From contig DFOS01000019.1 in the NCBI GenBank assembly GCA_002376845.1, positions 1-64,000 of the forward strand: 64,000 bases of DNA, written 5' to 3'. This document shows positions 27,484 through 34,674 of this stretch, piece after piece. Position numbers and translations under genes: made by a program. The notes under the pieces are model-generated. The model was not told the DNA's origin and searched no databases. It saw only the letters and a program-made list of their open reading frames with translations. Within the stretch, counting starts at the first letter, position 1; every line of letters starts with the position of its first letter. This stretch comes from Bdellovibrionaceae bacterium UBA3535. GTDB taxonomy: Bacteria > Bdellovibrionota > Bdellovibrionia > Bdellovibrionales > UBA840.

Positions 27484-27849
27484 ATGGTTTGGACAAAATC
27501 TAGTGAAGGCATTTTTTTTGGTGTTTGTCAGGGCTTAGGGGAGTCTTTTGATCTGAATCCCTGGCTGCTTCGTTTCTTATTGTTGTTTGCCATATTTTTT
27601 CTTGGCACCGGCTTTCTGATTTATATATGTTTGGCGCTAACCTTGCCATCCAAAGAGCGGGCGATGGAAGCAAAAGAGGCAAAGATCCTAGGGGTTTGCT
27701 ATCGACTTTCTCGGCACGGCAATATTGAAGTAGGTTTGCTACGCTTCTTGTTTTTATTCTTTGCTCTTCTATCAGGTGGACTTGTATTGGTCTTGTACGT
27801 GGTGCTGCATTTCATTTTAAAGCCAGTTGATGATGATATTGTGATCTAG
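27484..27849 (+). CDS. Tandem PspC-domain membrane protein
   Basis: A 121-residue protein carrying two PspC-like units. The first is KSSEGIFFGVCQGLGESFDLNPWLLRFLLLFA with a membrane helix near residues 28-50; the second is KILGVCYRLSRHGNIEVGLLRFLFLFFALLSG with a helix near 88-112. Both contain the family's GVCxGL/GVCYRL core. PspC proteins take part in membrane-stress responses; a role here would be inference. It lies 40 bases after the histidine kinase and may belong to its transcript. No clear ribosome site. Confidence 0.82.
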   Translation: MVWTKSSEGIFFGVCQGLGESFDLNPWLLRFLLLFAIFFLGTGFLIYICLALTLPSKERAMEAKEAKILGVCYRLSRHGNIEVGLLRFLFLFFALLSGGLVLVLYVVLHFILKPVDDDIVI

Positions 27850-27943
27850 ACCTTGGTAATATTTTTTTTGCTTTTTTTCATGTAATTTCAAATATTTGTA
27901 ATGCTTGATTGACCCTCTGCGGACTTAAAATGAAAATAATCTT

Positions 27944-29125
27944 ATGCTCGATCAGGGGATTTCGTTTTTTACCAACAACGTAGAGAGCATTATTGGCATT
28001 CTTTTTGTCTTACTGCTGCTATTGTTTACGCTTTTGTTTGTGGTTTATTTCACCACCAAACGTAATGGGCAAGAGGAGGCTACAGCCAGTTTTAACGATG
28101 AGCTGGAAGCCAATCTTAAAAAAATCTTAGAGTCGGTAGAGTTAAAGTCAGCTGCTCCTAATGCTGAAGACCAGCAAAAGGTAGAGGAGTTAAAGGCAAA
28201 TCTAGCTGCCAAACTGCAAGAAATCGAAGACTTAAAGGCTAAAATGGCAGAAGAAGGGGAGACTCAGGCAAGCTCTGATGAACTCGATGCCATGAAGGCC
28301 AAGGTGCAAGAGCTGGAAGCCAAACTTAGTGAGTATGAAATCATTGAAGATGATATTGCCAACCTGTCTCTTTATAAAGAAGAGAATCTCCAGTTAAAAA
28401 AAGAATTGGAAGAGCTGCGCTCGAATGCTCCTGCTAAGAGTGAGCCGGAAGCAGCGCCAGAGGCAGAGCCGGAGGTATCCGCAGAGGAGCCAGCACAAGA
28501 CAGTCCAGAGGCCGAAGAAGAAGATGACGACATTATGGCAGATTTTGTTGCTGTGGTTTCAACGGAAGATGAAGTAAAAGAAAAAATTGTTAAAAAGCCA
28601 AAAGAAGAAAAGCCCGAAGCAAAAGAAGAGCCCCAAAAGGTTGAGCCAGAAGCAAAGGCTACGCCAGCAGATGAGGGGGCAAGTGCTGCCGCACCAGAGC
28701 CAGAGGCAGACGATACGGAAGCGAGTCCCGAAGATGACATTATGGCGGAGTTTACGGCTGTAGCCGAACAGGCCGATGCAAAAGTAAATACCGGCAGTGG
28801 CCAAGCGCCGGCAGGAGAAGAAAAAGTCTCAGCCAATGAAGGTAATGAGCCGCCGGCAAGCGAAGAAGAGAAGCCAGTCAAAGAAGGCGATGAACCAGAG
28901 GCCGCGCCAGAAGCCAATGCCGCAGAAGAGACGGATGCCAGTGCCTCTTCAGAAGCAAGCAGCGTTTTGGAAGAAGAGACCGATCCAGATAAGATATTAA
29001 ACGAAATGGATGATCTTATGCAGGCTGCGCCAGATAAAGAAGAGGAAAGCGATCAGGAAGAAGAGGACCTCTCCAATAAATTGATTGCAGAATTCGAAGA
29101 GATCACTAAGGATGACAATGCTTAA
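27944..29125 (+). CDS. Membrane-anchored acidic coiled-coil protein with repeated DDIMAxF motifs
   Basis: A 393-residue protein with one membrane helix near residues 16-37, a coiled coil about 45-170, and a very acidic Glu/Ala/Pro-rich low-complexity tail. The tail holds two near-identical motifs, DDIMADFVAVV and DDIMAEFTAVA, about 70 residues apart, and a related LIAEFEEI near the end. Such repeats in disordered acidic sequence often act as short binding motifs (inference). The codon bias and lack of stops on this strand, plus the clear membrane anchor, support it over the Ser/Ala-rich frame on the opposite strand. No family recognised. The downstream gene starts inside its end. Confidence 0.75.
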   Translation: MLDQGISFFTNNVESIIGILFVLLLLLFTLLFVVYFTTKRNGQEEATASFNDELEANLKKILESVELKSAAPNAEDQQKVEELKANLAAKLQEIEDLKAKMAEEGETQASSDELDAMKAKVQELEAKLSEYEIIEDDIANLSLYKEENLQLKKELEELRSNAPAKSEPEAAPEAEPEVSAEEPAQDSPEAEEEDDDIMADFVAVVSTEDEVKEKIVKKPKEEKPEAKEEPQKVEPEAKATPADEGASAAAPEPEADDTEASPEDDIMAEFTAVAEQADAKVNTGSGQAPAGEEKVSANEGNEPPASEEEKPVKEGDEPEAAPEANAAEETDASASSEASSVLEEETDPDKILNEMDDLMQAAPDKEEESDQEEEDLSNKLIAEFEEITKDDNA

Positions 29126-29786
29126 TTTACTTTTTTGTGTCGCCATGGCAGGCGTTCCGCAAAAAGACATTCATCACCACTTAAAAGAATCCATAGACGA
29201 GAGGCGCTCCTATTTTTCCAATCGTGAAGGGGAGTTGGTAGAAATAATCAACAACGCTAGGGCATCTTTTCGCTTGCGTTATAAGGCCTATTCTACCTTG
29301 GTACAATTGCAACCGAGTAAAAAGAATTTGCTCATGGGCCTAGCATCGCATGAATGGTTTATGCGAGATTTGGGTATAAAGCTAGCGGCAAAATACCGTC
29401 CCAAATTGGCAAAAATTTATGCCGAAAAGTATTTAACGGACCCTTCTTTGGTGGTGCGTACTTCTGCAGTAAAAATTTTAAAAGAATTGCAGGTAAAAGA
29501 GAGTACGGAATCTTTATGGGAAGCCCTACATAGCAAGCAAAATTTTAGGGGACAGCAAAGTCTATGGGTGCGAAAGCATATTGTGAGCGCTCTAGCAAGT
29601 TTGCATAGTGGAGATCGACATATGTGGGCAAAGCGCTTTCGTTCCATTTTGGATGATAGGGATGCCAGTTTGCACGCGCATGCACTATATGCTTTGGCAG
29701 GTTTGTACCCCAATGGCCCTAAAACCAATCGTACTGAGCCAGTAGAAATTCAGCGCAAAAAGTGGTTGGCGTTTTTAAGCAAATAA
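29118..29786 (+). CDS. Secreted HEAT-repeat-like protein
   Basis: A 222-residue protein beginning with a signal-like segment MLNLLFCVAMAGVPQ. The mature region is a run of paired helices: SFRLRYKAYSTLVQL, WFMRDLGIKLAAKY, SLVVRTSAVKILKEL, SLWVRKHIVSALASL, ASLHAHALYALAGL. The pattern VRxxAVxxLxxL is typical of HEAT repeats, a protein-binding scaffold. The ATG at 29118 has AAGGA five bases upstream; ATG 29112 is an alternative. It overlaps the preceding acidic protein by eight bases, so the two are probably made together and may work as partners. Confidence 0.7.
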   Translation: MLNLLFCVAMAGVPQKDIHHHLKESIDERRSYFSNREGELVEIINNARASFRLRYKAYSTLVQLQPSKKNLLMGLASHEWFMRDLGIKLAAKYRPKLAKIYAEKYLTDPSLVVRTSAVKILKELQVKESTESLWEALHSKQNFRGQQSLWVRKHIVSALASLHSGDRHMWAKRFRSILDDRDASLHAHALYALAGLYPNGPKTNRTEPVEIQRKKWLAFLSK

Positions 29787-29788
29787 CA

Positions 29789-30310
29789 TTATTCGCGTTT
29801 TTTCATTCTTTCAAAGGCACGCTCTAGGCCTCGGTCAATCTGCACTTCGCGGTCAATGCGATAGAGGATGTTCATCTCTTCAAGACCATCTGATTTTAAG
29901 TCTTCCGGTTGTGAAAAAAAATCTCGCTGCAGTTGTACAATCTTTTTTACCCTTACCCGAACTACCGGCTTACTGGCATTGGGAGTTGTTCCTCGTGCTA
30001 CCTGAACGTTCACTTTGTATTTCCTGCCCCCTGGTGGAACGGGCGGGTGATCTGGCGGTAACCAACCCTCATGCATCTTGATGTAGTCGGTTTCTAAAAC
30101 TCCCGCATCCATATTGTTTACAGCAATGGGGTAGCGAGAGAGTACAATTTGAATGGCACGCCAAACCCTTTCAAAATCGGCATCATATAGTTTTTGGTAA
30201 GGTGGTTTGGGCAGGCCATAGATTTTTTCTTTGGCTGTGTCTTTTTCAAAAAGCACACAGCCACTAAATATAACAATACAAAAAAGATATTTACTGATTC
30301 TCAAGAGCAT
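29789..30310 (-). CDS. Lipoprotein, BamC-like domain suspected
   Basis: A 173-residue protein with lipobox FSGC (Cys18) after a hydrophobic signal. After the anchor, DADFERVWRAIQIVLSRYPIAVNNMDAGVLETDYIK resembles the repeat of BamC/NlpB-like lipoproteins, where a helix is followed by a strand reading 'GxLxTD'. That match is by eye and not certain. A Pro-rich stretch (HEGWLPPDHPPVPPGG) and strands rich in Val/Arg follow. It overlaps the upstream lipoprotein gene by 20 bases, so the two are co-translated. Convergent with the HEAT-like gene, two bases apart. Confidence 0.72.
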   Translation of the reverse strand: MLLRISKYLFCIVIFSGCVLFEKDTAKEKIYGLPKPPYQKLYDADFERVWRAIQIVLSRYPIAVNNMDAGVLETDYIKMHEGWLPPDHPPVPPGGRKYKVNVQVARGTTPNASKPVVRVRVKKIVQLQRDFFSQPEDLKSDGLEEMNILYRIDREVQIDRGLERAFERMKKRE

Positions 30311-31667
30311 TCTTAGTTAAAAATTCTGCCATCTCATAGGCCTCGGGTCCACTAAGAATTCCCTCATCTTCGTAGCTGGATAGAAAATTTACTTCCCACT
30401 TGGTATTGGCCGTTTGGCTCAAAATACTAGCAAGGTTGGGAACCTCTACTTGTTCCACCCAATCTGCTACATAAATGTCCCAAACCACCTCTTCGCCGTA
30501 GCCATCCGGCAAGGCCTTTTTAAGTGCAACATGGGTGGCGAGGGGATAGGTGTTATTAGGGGCCGGAGAATTAAAACGCAGCTGATTGTTCTCAAGACGA
30601 GGCTTTTCTACAAGCGGCAAATGCGTCATTTGGATTCCGTCTACAGCAGGCATAACCGACAAACTCATGGCTGGATTCACTCTGCGCTTACCATCCACTT
30701 CTTCTTCTTTGGCAATCGCACCAAGCACAAAAGGAAGCCCCACACTTGATTGACGTTGTAAGTACTCACTTGTTTGGATCTTTTTTACGTCCGTAGAAAA
30801 GAATTTGGAGTTTTCCTCTGTCATTAGAGCGGCAAAATAAGAGAAACCATTTGGCATAAGATTCGGTGCTTTTATCAAATACTTATCATTCATGCTAAAT
30901 TCGTCTACTTGAATGTCGGCTCCTACCACAGGACCTAAAACATTTAGCTCTCTTCGACCAAACTGTAGGTATTCGAAATGATTGATAAGGCCGGAGAAGT
31001 CATTACCGGAGCGCACCTCATCCACCATGGTTTTTAATGGAAACTTTCCATGTAGAGCCACTAAGGAGTATTCTCCTGGAGCGAAGAAAAAAGAGCGATA
31101 ATCGGGCTTATTAAACTTTATGGTTAAAAATAAGTAGGATTCTTTTTGCTCTGGTAAGGCGACATTGGAGGGGATATTGATTTTTCTTCCCACAACTTCA
31201 ATTTGGTCCATTTCTGGAGATACAAATTGTGCTAAATCAAATTGAAATATGGAGGAGCGTTTGGTCATGGGTAGTACCAAACCAAAATCCACATAGCCAT
31301 CTTTTCTTAACTTGCCATATTCAAGGGTTTTGCCTTTTACTTCAATTTTTTGCATGCTCTTACGCATTTGAAACAGGCGCTGATCGGGTGCAAGATTTAG
31401 GAAAGAGGTGGGGATATAACCATCGGCAACAAGATGAATGCTTTTGGTGTCCTCCGGTAATTTTAAAATGCCTTCGGCATTGGACTCTATACTTACAAAG
31501 CTTTCTTCATTGATATATATACGCGCATTGGCTATGGCTTGTCCTTCTTGGTTCACCACCAGGACTTCCCCTTCACGTAGGTTTTCTTCTGTGTTTGTTG
31601 CCTGTTTTTCCGAGGAACAAGATACGATCAATGTTGCGATAGCAAAAATTGCTAACAACTTTTCCAT
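30291..31667 (-). CDS. Lipoprotein with carboxypeptidase-regulatory-like N-terminal domain
   Basis: A 458-residue lipoprotein, lipobox IVSC (Cys17). Residues about 33-90 (GEVLVVNQEGQAIANARIYINEESFVSIESNAEGILKLPEDTKSIHLVADGYIP, a beta-sandwich pattern) look like the CarboxypepD_reg or CNA_B-like fold: 'vvd.eGqpi.nA.v.i......t.t..eG.f.lp......i...G'. The remaining 360 residues are beta-rich, with no catalytic motif seen. Probably an outer-membrane or periplasmic surface protein. No function recognised. First gene of the two-lipoprotein minus-strand unit. Confidence 0.78.
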   Translation of the reverse strand: MEKLLAIFAIATLIVSCSSEKQATNTEENLREGEVLVVNQEGQAIANARIYINEESFVSIESNAEGILKLPEDTKSIHLVADGYIPTSFLNLAPDQRLFQMRKSMQKIEVKGKTLEYGKLRKDGYVDFGLVLPMTKRSSIFQFDLAQFVSPEMDQIEVVGRKINIPSNVALPEQKESYLFLTIKFNKPDYRSFFFAPGEYSLVALHGKFPLKTMVDEVRSGNDFSGLINHFEYLQFGRRELNVLGPVVGADIQVDEFSMNDKYLIKAPNLMPNGFSYFAALMTEENSKFFSTDVKKIQTSEYLQRQSSVGLPFVLGAIAKEEEVDGKRRVNPAMSLSVMPAVDGIQMTHLPLVEKPRLENNQLRFNSPAPNNTYPLATHVALKKALPDGYGEEVVWDIYVADWVEQVEVPNLASILSQTANTKWEVNFLSSYEDEGILSGPEAYEMAEFLTKNALENQ

Positions 31668-31810
31668 GGCATACTCCCTTCGATTCTTACTTGAATCTAA
31701 TTTGCCTATGCATAATTGCAGAATGAAACAGCATGAGAGTCAAAAGCTAGTGCATCATTTTACAGAAAGTAGGGAGCTTTGATTAAAAAATAGACTGAAT
31801 TTTCTGCCAA

Positions 31811-31839
31811 TTGACATATAGACCCATTGGGATTAAACC
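31811..31839 (+). promoter_or_regulatory. Promoter-like -35/-10 pair ahead of tRNA-Met
   Basis: A perfect -35 box TTGACA at 31811-31816 is followed after 17 bases by TAAACC (-10-like, 31834-31839). A start about 7 bases later falls 5-6 bases before the mature tRNA. The -10 is weak, but the spacing and position suit a stable-RNA promoter. Confidence 0.5.
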
Positions 31840-31851
31840 ATGACCCTTAGT

Positions 31852-31928
31852 GGCGAGGTAGCTCAGTTGGTTAGAGCAACGGAATCATAATCCGTGGGTC
31901 GGAGGTTCAAGTCCTCTTCTCGCTACCA
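31852..31928 (+). tRNA. tRNA-Met (CAU), elongator type
   Basis: A complete 77-base cloverleaf including encoded CCA. D arm GCTCAGTTGGTTAGAGC; anticodon stem ACGGA/TCCGT with loop ATCATAA, giving anticodon CAT; T arm GGAGG-TTCAAGT-CCTCT; acceptor GGCGAGG/TCTCGCT with G-U pairs at both ends. Lack of the initiator C1-A72 mismatch and lack of three G-C pairs at the foot of the anticodon stem argue against initiator tRNA. The GCTACCA end is like elongator tRNA-Met of other bacteria. A lysidine-modified tRNA-Ile2 is less likely but not excluded. Confidence 0.93.
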
Positions 31929-31929
31929 T

Positions 31930-31969
31930 AAAAAGCCTAAATCACTTTTGGTGTTTTAGGCTTTTTTTT
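31930..31969 (+). terminator. Intrinsic terminator of tRNA-Met
   Basis: An inverted repeat AAAAAGCCTAAA ... TTTAGGCTTTTT with a short inner loop and a T tract begins two bases after the tRNA CCA end. It is nearly symmetric (A run before, T run after), so it could also work for transcription from the other side. Confidence 0.85.
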
Positions 31970-32087
31970 ATTTGAGCGGGATCTTACAGTAGAGACTTCT
32001 TGTCCAAGTGCATTATCAAAATTTCCTTTTCATGTGAGCTTATTTATGTAGCATAATATCTGTAACCACAAGGAAGAAGGGGGAATT

Positions 32088-32360
32088 ATGATAGTTAGTA
32101 TCATTATGTCTTTGGTATCTAGTTTCACATTTGCCAATAGCGACGTAGAAAATAGAATTCACAAGCTGGAGCAGCAGATTCAGCAATTACAAAACAAAAA
32201 GGTAGATGCATCCAAGTGTGAGCTAAAAATCACTGGCTACACAGATCGTTGGAATTGGTGCGATAAGGGCTCCATGATGACCGGGGTACGGGCTTTAACT
32301 TCGGATCCAAGTAGCTTGCGTGTAGAATGCGCTTTTTATAAAATTGAATGCAGTGACTAA
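32088..32360 (+). CDS. Small secreted coiled-coil protein
   Basis: A 90-residue protein with a signal peptide (MIVSIIMSLVSSFTFANS) and a short coiled coil (VENRIHKLEQQIQQLQNKKV), then a compact domain with four Cys residues (at CELKITGYTDRWNWCDKGSM and CAFYKIECSD), which could form two disulfides in the periplasm. Good ribosome site (GGAAGAAGGGGG region) before the ATG. A terminator follows directly, so it is a single-gene unit. No family recognised. Confidence 0.68.
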   Translation: MIVSIIMSLVSSFTFANSDVENRIHKLEQQIQQLQNKKVDASKCELKITGYTDRWNWCDKGSMMTGVRALTSDPSSLRVECAFYKIECSD

Positions 32361-32363
32361 AAT

Positions 32364-32391
32364 AAAAAAGGCAGCCTAAGCTGCCTTTTTT
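32364..32391 (+). terminator. Intrinsic terminator
   Basis: A perfect stem AAAAAAGGCAGC-CTAA-GCTGCCTTTTTT with a four-base loop, four bases after the stop of the small secreted protein. Because of its symmetry it can also serve the minus-strand gene that ends at 32408, making it a bidirectional terminator. Confidence 0.93.
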
Positions 32392-32407
32392 ATTAGAATT
32401 TCATGGC

Positions 32408-32740
32408 CTAATGTAAAGTCTCAGGTCTCTCCAATATGATGTTGTTGGCTTCCAGAAATTCTTGAATTTGTACTCGCATATTGCCCAGCTGATGCAACAT
32501 GGCCTCGGTGGCCTCGTTGGTGACAGCAAAAGCATCTTTGCCTTTCGCATCACTTTTAATCTCTAGGCCTTGGGCCTTAAGAATGTACTCAATGGAAAAG
32601 CCTTCTGCAGCTTGCTGATTGATTTTTACATCCACCTCAAGTCCGGGGACCAAATACTTTCGGATCTCTTCTAATTTTTGGTAAAGATGTGCTCTTAGTT
32701 CGATGGGCAATTGTTGTGCTAATTGTTTCATTTCATTCAT
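32408..32740 (-). CDS. HPF-like small cytoplasmic protein
   Basis: A 110-residue protein; start at the ATG preceded by GAGGTG. The later part (LEVDVKINQQAAEGFSIEYILKAQG, then DAFAVTNEATEAMLHQLGNMRVQIQEF) has the outline of the HPF/RaiA ribosome-hibernation fold: strands, then 'D.yaAid.a.dkl..QL.k.k'. The match is by eye only and lacks the basic residues expected at the end, so I leave the symbol empty. Cytoplasmic, no signal. It ends against a bidirectional terminator and starts about 48 bases from the end of the upstream adenosine-deaminase gene on the same strand. Confidence 0.62.
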   Translation of the reverse strand: MNEMKQLAQQLPIELRAHLYQKLEEIRKYLVPGLEVDVKINQQAAEGFSIEYILKAQGLEIKSDAKGKDAFAVTNEATEAMLHQLGNMRVQIQEFLEANNIILERPETLH

Positions 32741-32787
32741 ATTACACCTCATCCACTATCAGAAATATGGGGCGTATTCAAAATATG

Positions 32788-33762
32788 TCAAGACTGCCAA
32801 ATGGCGGTTTTTTTTGCTTCAGGCAGAAATGAAGCTCGGTAGGCTGTCTCTTGCATGCCATGAATGGCACCCAAATGGATGCCCATATTTTCGTGCGCAA
32901 TTTTCCATTCATGACTAAGGTCGATATTAAAGACTACGGGATCATCGGAGTTTATTGTGCAAGCAATTCCATATTCATAAAGTTGTTTTAGTGGGTGGCT
33001 TGCTAAATCGGGCCAGTTATTTGTAAGAAAATTGCTGGTGGGGCATAGCTCTAGCACAATGTTTTTTTCTTTCACGTATTGCATGATGTTCTGATCGTGA
33101 ATGATTTGTAAACCATGGCCGATCCTTTCGGCACCTAAAATATCAATGGCATTTTTCACAAACTGCGGTGCCTCGGCGACGTTTTCCTCGCCAGAGTGGC
33201 AGGTGACCCTAAGGCCGTGCTCTCTTGCCTTGGAAAACAAAGTTGCAAAATTCCGGCAATCAAAACCCACTTCTTGATCTGCGAGGTCAATAGCTAAAAA
33301 AGAATCCTTGTTATGCAGAAAAAAATCCAAACTTTTTTCTGCTTCCAACATACTCTGTGAGCGAACGATGATTCCAATAAAGCCCACCGCAATGGGAAAG
33401 TCTTTCTCAGCTTTTTGCACCCCCTTTAAAATGGCGTCGTGAATTTTTTGAAAATCTAGTTTTTGTACGGCACCAATAAAGCTGGGGGCATATCTTAGCT
33501 CCAGGATGCGTATGTTTTCTAGCGCTGCATCTTCGCAGGCTTCGTAGGCGATTCGCTCTAGAACTTCGTAGGAGCGAAAATACTCCACAGTTCTCACAAA
33601 TCTTTGAATCACCTCTTCAAGGCTTTTCATAGGGTGATGAATTTGAAAATGAGTAGCCGCTTCTTGAAGACCCATATTGGCCATTTCCGCTAGGCTAGTG
33701 AGTCTGGCGCAGGCTTCAAAATGTCGATGCAATTCCACTTTTTTAAATTGCCGATAATCCAT
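32788..33762 (-). CDS. Adenosine deaminase family protein
   Basis: A 324-residue metal-dependent deaminase of the adenosine/adenine/AMP deaminase superfamily. Visible residues: metal-binding HxH in VELHRHFEA, VTCHSGEE with the metal His and the catalytic Glu, ERIGHGLQI, and INSDDP with the metal Asp. The start MDYRQFKKVELHRH fits the family; an in-frame ATG at 33849 would add 29 residues, and neither has a ribosome site. A 17-base palindrome at 33781-33797 lies just upstream of the chosen start. Adenosine versus adenine specificity cannot be told. Substrate salvage role is from family knowledge. Confidence 0.9.
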   Translation of the reverse strand: MDYRQFKKVELHRHFEACARLTSLAEMANMGLQEAATHFQIHHPMKSLEEVIQRFVRTVEYFRSYEVLERIAYEACEDAALENIRILELRYAPSFIGAVQKLDFQKIHDAILKGVQKAEKDFPIAVGFIGIIVRSQSMLEAEKSLDFFLHNKDSFLAIDLADQEVGFDCRNFATLFSKAREHGLRVTCHSGEENVAEAPQFVKNAIDILGAERIGHGLQIIHDQNIMQYVKEKNIVLELCPTSNFLTNNWPDLASHPLKQLYEYGIACTINSDDPVVFNIDLSHEWKIAHENMGIHLGAIHGMQETAYRASFLPEAKKTAIWQS

Positions 33763-33780
33763 ATAGTTTAGGCTAGCAAG

Positions 33781-33797
33781 TGTCTCATTTTGAGACA
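33781..33797. promoter_or_regulatory. 17-base perfect palindrome, possible operator
   Basis: TGTCTCATTTTGAGACA reads the same on both strands apart from the central base. It sits 18 bases upstream of the favoured start of the adenosine deaminase gene. Its 14-base core recurs at 55416-55429. Symmetry suggests a dimeric regulator site, but this is inference. Confidence 0.4.
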
Positions 33798-33986
33798 AAG
33801 AAAAATCAGACTTCGCTCGTGAGCTGTAAATTTCCGATATGCTAAACATTCGCTGTCTAGCGAAAGAAGAGCTTTTGTGCGGGTGACCAAAAGATATTCA
33901 CTTAGAGGCGGTCAGAAGCCTATAAATAGCCGTAAACAGGCACTTATTTTGCATTATTTATATAGTATAAAAGTCGGGGGGAAGCC

Positions 33987-34628
33987 ATGAAAGAGGTTTA
34001 TCATTTGAGAAAAGAGCCAAAGCTAGTATTCTTAAATAAGAAGGCTAAGAGGTTCTTTATCAAAAACAAGCGAAATCAAAGAAGAATGCAGATCATTACA
34101 GGTTCCATTTTGTCGATTTTTGCCGTGTTGGCTGTGACAAATGAGCATCTGATGAATAAAAACCAGCAAATCATTGCTATGCAAGAGATGCAGCAGAACC
34201 AAAGCCGTGGAATCGCAAGTATTGGTAGTATAGGAAATCAAAGCTACCAAAAAGCCTTTCAAGAAAAGGTTGCCATGGAGCTAAAGAATTCCCTTAAAAA
34301 AGAAGAGGCCATCTTAGGCAAAAAGCCAAGTAAAGAAGATGAGTTTCTTAAGGGCTTTTTGGCAGGCAATTATGCCATTGAAAAAGACGGAAGCAAGCAT
34401 CTCAAATTAAAACACAATGGCGGGGAAAAAACCAAAATCTCCAGTATGAATTCGTTATTGTTTCATTTGGTAGAAGCCTTTTATCAAGGTGATTTCAATG
34501 AGATCAAAAAAGTTTCCTCAGCGGAAACGCAAACCGAGTTTATAATTCGAGCTCCAAGTGGCGAGGAAGCCACCATAAAAATCGATCATGATGTAGATAA
34601 AAGAATCGAATCCATTGAGATGAATTAA
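33987..34628 (+). CDS. Membrane-anchored protein of unknown function
   Basis: A 213-residue protein with a basic N-terminus (residues 1-33, many Lys/Arg), one membrane helix at about 36-52 (QIITGSILSIFAVLAVT), a Gln/Met-rich linker and an extracytoplasmic domain. The end of the protein (FIIRAPSGEEATIKIDHDVDKRIESIEM) looks like paired beta strands. A GGGGGGAAG ribosome site precedes the ATG, with AT-rich TATAGTATAAAA nearby as a possible -10. First gene of a three-gene cluster with the RDD and rhomboid proteins. No family recognised. Confidence 0.68.
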   Translation: MKEVYHLRKEPKLVFLNKKAKRFFIKNKRNQRRMQIITGSILSIFAVLAVTNEHLMNKNQQIIAMQEMQQNQSRGIASIGSIGNQSYQKAFQEKVAMELKNSLKKEEAILGKKPSKEDEFLKGFLAGNYAIEKDGSKHLKLKHNGGEKTKISSMNSLLFHLVEAFYQGDFNEIKKVSSAETQTEFIIRAPSGEEATIKIDHDVDKRIESIEMN

Positions 34629-34674
34629 TCCATAGCTAGACTACAGAACTGCTATATGGGGCCGATAAGCCCTT

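Noticed and set aside
28372..28917. 181-codon Ser/Ala-rich open frame on the minus strand
   Set aside because: It is antisense to the acidic Glu/Ala-rich coiled-coil protein; the composition simply mirrors GAA/GCA codons of the real gene, and there is no ribosome site.
33849..33864. Short inverted repeat TTCGCT-GTCT-AGCGAA
   Set aside because: Six pairs next to an alternative deaminase start; too short and not followed by a T tract, so not called as an operator or terminator.
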